Below, one piece after another: positions 34,460 through 36,270 of a stretch of 36,270 nucleotides of DNA. The stretch lies in assembly GCA_021796455.1 (NCBI GenBank), contig JAKACA010000016.1:1-36270 (forward strand), read 5' to 3'. Within the stretch, counting starts at the first letter, position 1. Each line of letters starts with the position of its first letter. The stretch comes from Actinomycetes bacterium. Its GTDB lineage: Bacteria > Actinomycetota > Acidimicrobiia > Acidimicrobiales > Bog-793. Under the pieces are notes generated by a model. That model searched no databases, was not told the origin of the DNA, and saw only the letters and a list, made by a program, of their open reading frames with translations. A program made the position numbers and the translations under genes.

Positions 34460-35892
34460 GCGACGGCAGCCTCCAGCGGGCGATGGACCTCGAACGCAAG
34501 CAGCATATTCACATAGTCGGTGTCGGTGGAGCCGGCATGAGCGCCATCGCGGTGGTGCTCGCCGCCATGGGCCATGAGGTCACTGGTAGCGACATCAAAG
34601 CCTCTGCGGTCTTCCAACGGTTGAAAAGTCTCGGTCTCTCTCTCGAGGTGGGCCACGATCCGGTGAACGTCGTGGGCGCTGACGCCCTCACGCTTTCGAG
34701 CGCGATAGATCCGTCGAACAGCGAGGTGGCAGAAGCTCGGCGCCTCGGCATCCCGATATTCTCTCGCGCCGACGTTCTTGCCGGCATCACGGGGCTCCGC
34801 CGTACGATCGCCGTGGCAGGAACCCACGGCAAGACGACTACGGCGTCGATGCTCGCGGTGGTTCTAGTCGAGGCGGGTTTCCGGCCGAGCTTCATAATCG
34901 GAGGAGATCTCAACGACATCGGGACCAACGCGGTGTGGGACACCGGCGAGTGGCTCGTCGTAGAGGCCGACGAGAGCGACCGCACGTTCCTAAGGCTCTC
35001 GCCCGAGGTAGCTGTAGTGACGAGCATCGAGCCCGATCATCTCGAGACATACGGCTCGTTCGCCACCCTGCGCGATGCCTTCGCGACATTCATGGCTGGA
35101 GCGTCAAGGGTGGTGGTCTCCGCCGACGACAGGACGGCGATGGAGCTTGCACCGAGCGCAGCAACATCTTTCGGGAAAAGCGATGGGGCAAGCTATCGCA
35201 TCAGCGCCCTGCGGCCCGAGCGGAGCCAGATCACCTTCGCTCTGGAGCATCGCTCGCCGAGAGCTCGCTCGGCAGATCGGGGATCGGCTGGTGGCACCTT
35301 GGGCCCCACTAGCCTCGGCGAGTTCAGCGTTGCCGCGCCCGGTGAGCACAACGCCCGCAATGCTGCTGCGGCGATCGTCGCGGCTCTCTCGGTCGGAGCC
35401 GAGCCCGACGCCGCCCGCCGGGCGCTCGGGCGCTTCGGGGGCGTCGCCCGCAGGTTCGAGTTCCGCGGAACTCGCGACGGGGTCACATTTGTAGACGACT
35501 ATGCCCATCTTCCCTCGGAGGTGAGGGCCGCTTTGGCTGCGGCCCGAAGCGGTGGCTTCGAGCGTGTCGTGTGCGTTTTCCAGCCCCACCGCTACTCGCG
35601 CATTGCCTCTCTCGCACCCGACTTCTCCTCTGCGTTCGTCGACTGCGACCTCCTCTTTGTCACCGACGTCTATTCCGCGGGTGAAAGGGCCCGCCCGGGT
35701 GTGACGGGTCACCTTGTGGTCGACGCGGTGCTGGGGGCTCATCCCGAGGCGGACGTCGTCTATACCGCGACTCACGAGGAGCTCCTCGGCCATCTCCGCG
35801 CAAGCCTGCGATCTGGAGACTGCTGTATCACTCTCCAGGCTGGCGACCTCACTGACCTCGCCGACGAGCTGCTCGCTGGCGCCACATGGTGA
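34456..35892 (+). CDS. murC: UDP-MurNAc-L-alanine ligase MurC
   Basis: IHIVGVGGAGMSAIAVVLAAMGHEVTGSDIK, AVAGTHGKTTTASMLAVVL, FVDDYAHLPSEVRAAL, VFQPHRYSR. Confidence 0.96.
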   Translation: MSDGSLQRAMDLERKQHIHIVGVGGAGMSAIAVVLAAMGHEVTGSDIKASAVFQRLKSLGLSLEVGHDPVNVVGADALTLSSAIDPSNSEVAEARRLGIPIFSRADVLAGITGLRRTIAVAGTHGKTTTASMLAVVLVEAGFRPSFIIGGDLNDIGTNAVWDTGEWLVVEADESDRTFLRLSPEVAVVTSIEPDHLETYGSFATLRDAFATFMAGASRVVVSADDRTAMELAPSAATSFGKSDGASYRISALRPERSQITFALEHRSPRARSADRGSAGGTLGPTSLGEFSVAAPGEHNARNAAAAIVAALSVGAEPDAARRALGRFGGVARRFEFRGTRDGVTFVDDYAHLPSEVRAALAAARSGGFERVVCVFQPHRYSRIASLAPDFSSAFVDCDLLFVTDVYSAGERARPGVTGHLVVDAVLGAHPEADVVYTATHEELLGHLRASLRSGDCCITLQAGDLTDLADELLAGATW

Positions 35893-36270
35893 TCCGCGAA
35901 GTGTCGGGAGAGTTGGATCGGCTTGCGGCCGCTCTCGGCGGTCTGGCTTGCCGGGAGGTGCCGATCGGGTCTCTCACCACCTACCGGGTGGGAGGTGCTG
36001 CCCGCCTCTACTGCGAGATCTCGGCCGAGGACGACCTCGATCGAGTCCTCAAGGCACTTCACGGATCCGCGGTCCGCGTGCTCGTGATCGGTAAGGGATC
36101 GAATCTTCTCGTTGCTGACCGGGGGTGGGACGGCATCTGCTTGAAGCTCTCCGGGCAATTCGAGTCGATCGCTATCGCTGGGCCCAGTGGTCTCGATGGG
36201 CCCAGTGGTCTCGATGGGCCCAGTGGTCTCGATGGGCCCAGTGGTCTCGATGGGCCCAGTGGTCTCGATG
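35886..36270 (+). CDS. murB: UDP-N-acetylenolpyruvoylglucosamine reductase MurB, truncated by window (not in the ORF track)
   Basis: Translated from ATG 35886: MVIREVSGELDRLAAALGGLACREVPIGSLTTYRVGGAARLYCEISAEDDLDRVLKALHGSAVRVLVIGKGSNLLVADRGWDGICLKLSGQFESIAIA(GPSGLD)5; TYRVGGAA and GKGSNLLVAD are MurB FAD-binding motifs. Confidence 0.9.
   Translation, partial: MVIREVSGELDRLAAALGGLACREVPIGSLTTYRVGGAARLYCEISAEDDLDRVLKALHGSAVRVLVIGKGSNLLVADRGWDGICLKLSGQFESIAIAGPSGLDGPSGLDGPSGLDGPSGLDGPSGLD
36180..36270 (+). repeat. 18-nt perfect tandem repeat GGGCCCAGTGGTCTCGAT, 5 copies and continuing past window end, in frame in murB
   Basis: Copies start at 36180, 36198, 36216, 36234, 36252; translates as (GPSGLD)n. 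Confidence 0.97.

Noticed and set aside
36180-36270. Interpretation of the terminal array as CRISPR or non-coding satellite
   Set aside because: No spacers; 18-nt units remain in frame with MurB.

Overview
High-GC, actinobacterial-type chromosome segment (gene order and families suggest an Acidimicrobiia-like lineage; this is inference). It is almost entirely housekeeping: nucleotide-sugar epimerase (partial), GT2/membrane protein, DUF5719-like protein, ftsH (-), CPBP protease, phosphomannomutase, Trm112-like, short hpf/raiA, miaA, dapF, hflX, dapC-dapD-dapE, lexA (-) divergent from a LysM protein (ChiZ/DivS-like position) and nrdR, PIG-L deacetylase, dinB, DUF3040, ROK kinase, small Trp-rich protein, HNH endonuclease, lipoate-ligase-like protein, then a dcw cluster mraZ-rsmH-ftsL-ftsI-murE-mraY-ftsW-murG-murC-murB (murB runs off the window and is absent from the ORF track). 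No rRNA, tRNA, CRISPR or transposase was recognised. The most interesting signals are: (1) a ~200-nt hairpin-rich non-coding stretch just upstream of hpf/raiA, a candidate raiA-motif-like RNA; (2) a perfect 21-bp inverted repeat whose right arm contains the rsmH ATG and its purine-rich upstream; (3) a 7-copy 16/17-nt array of GTGA start/stop motifs at the dapD-dapE junction; (4) an in-frame 18-nt (GPSGLD)n array inside murB; (5) miaA and a ROK kinase whose conserved N-terminal motifs lie upstream of any ATG/GTG/TTG, suggesting CTG starts; (6) three LexA-box-like palindromes between lexA and the LysM gene; (7) 10-bp-phased TGG repeats upstream of mraZ; (8) a dcw cluster lacking murF and murD; (9) DapF with Ser in place of the first catalytic Cys.
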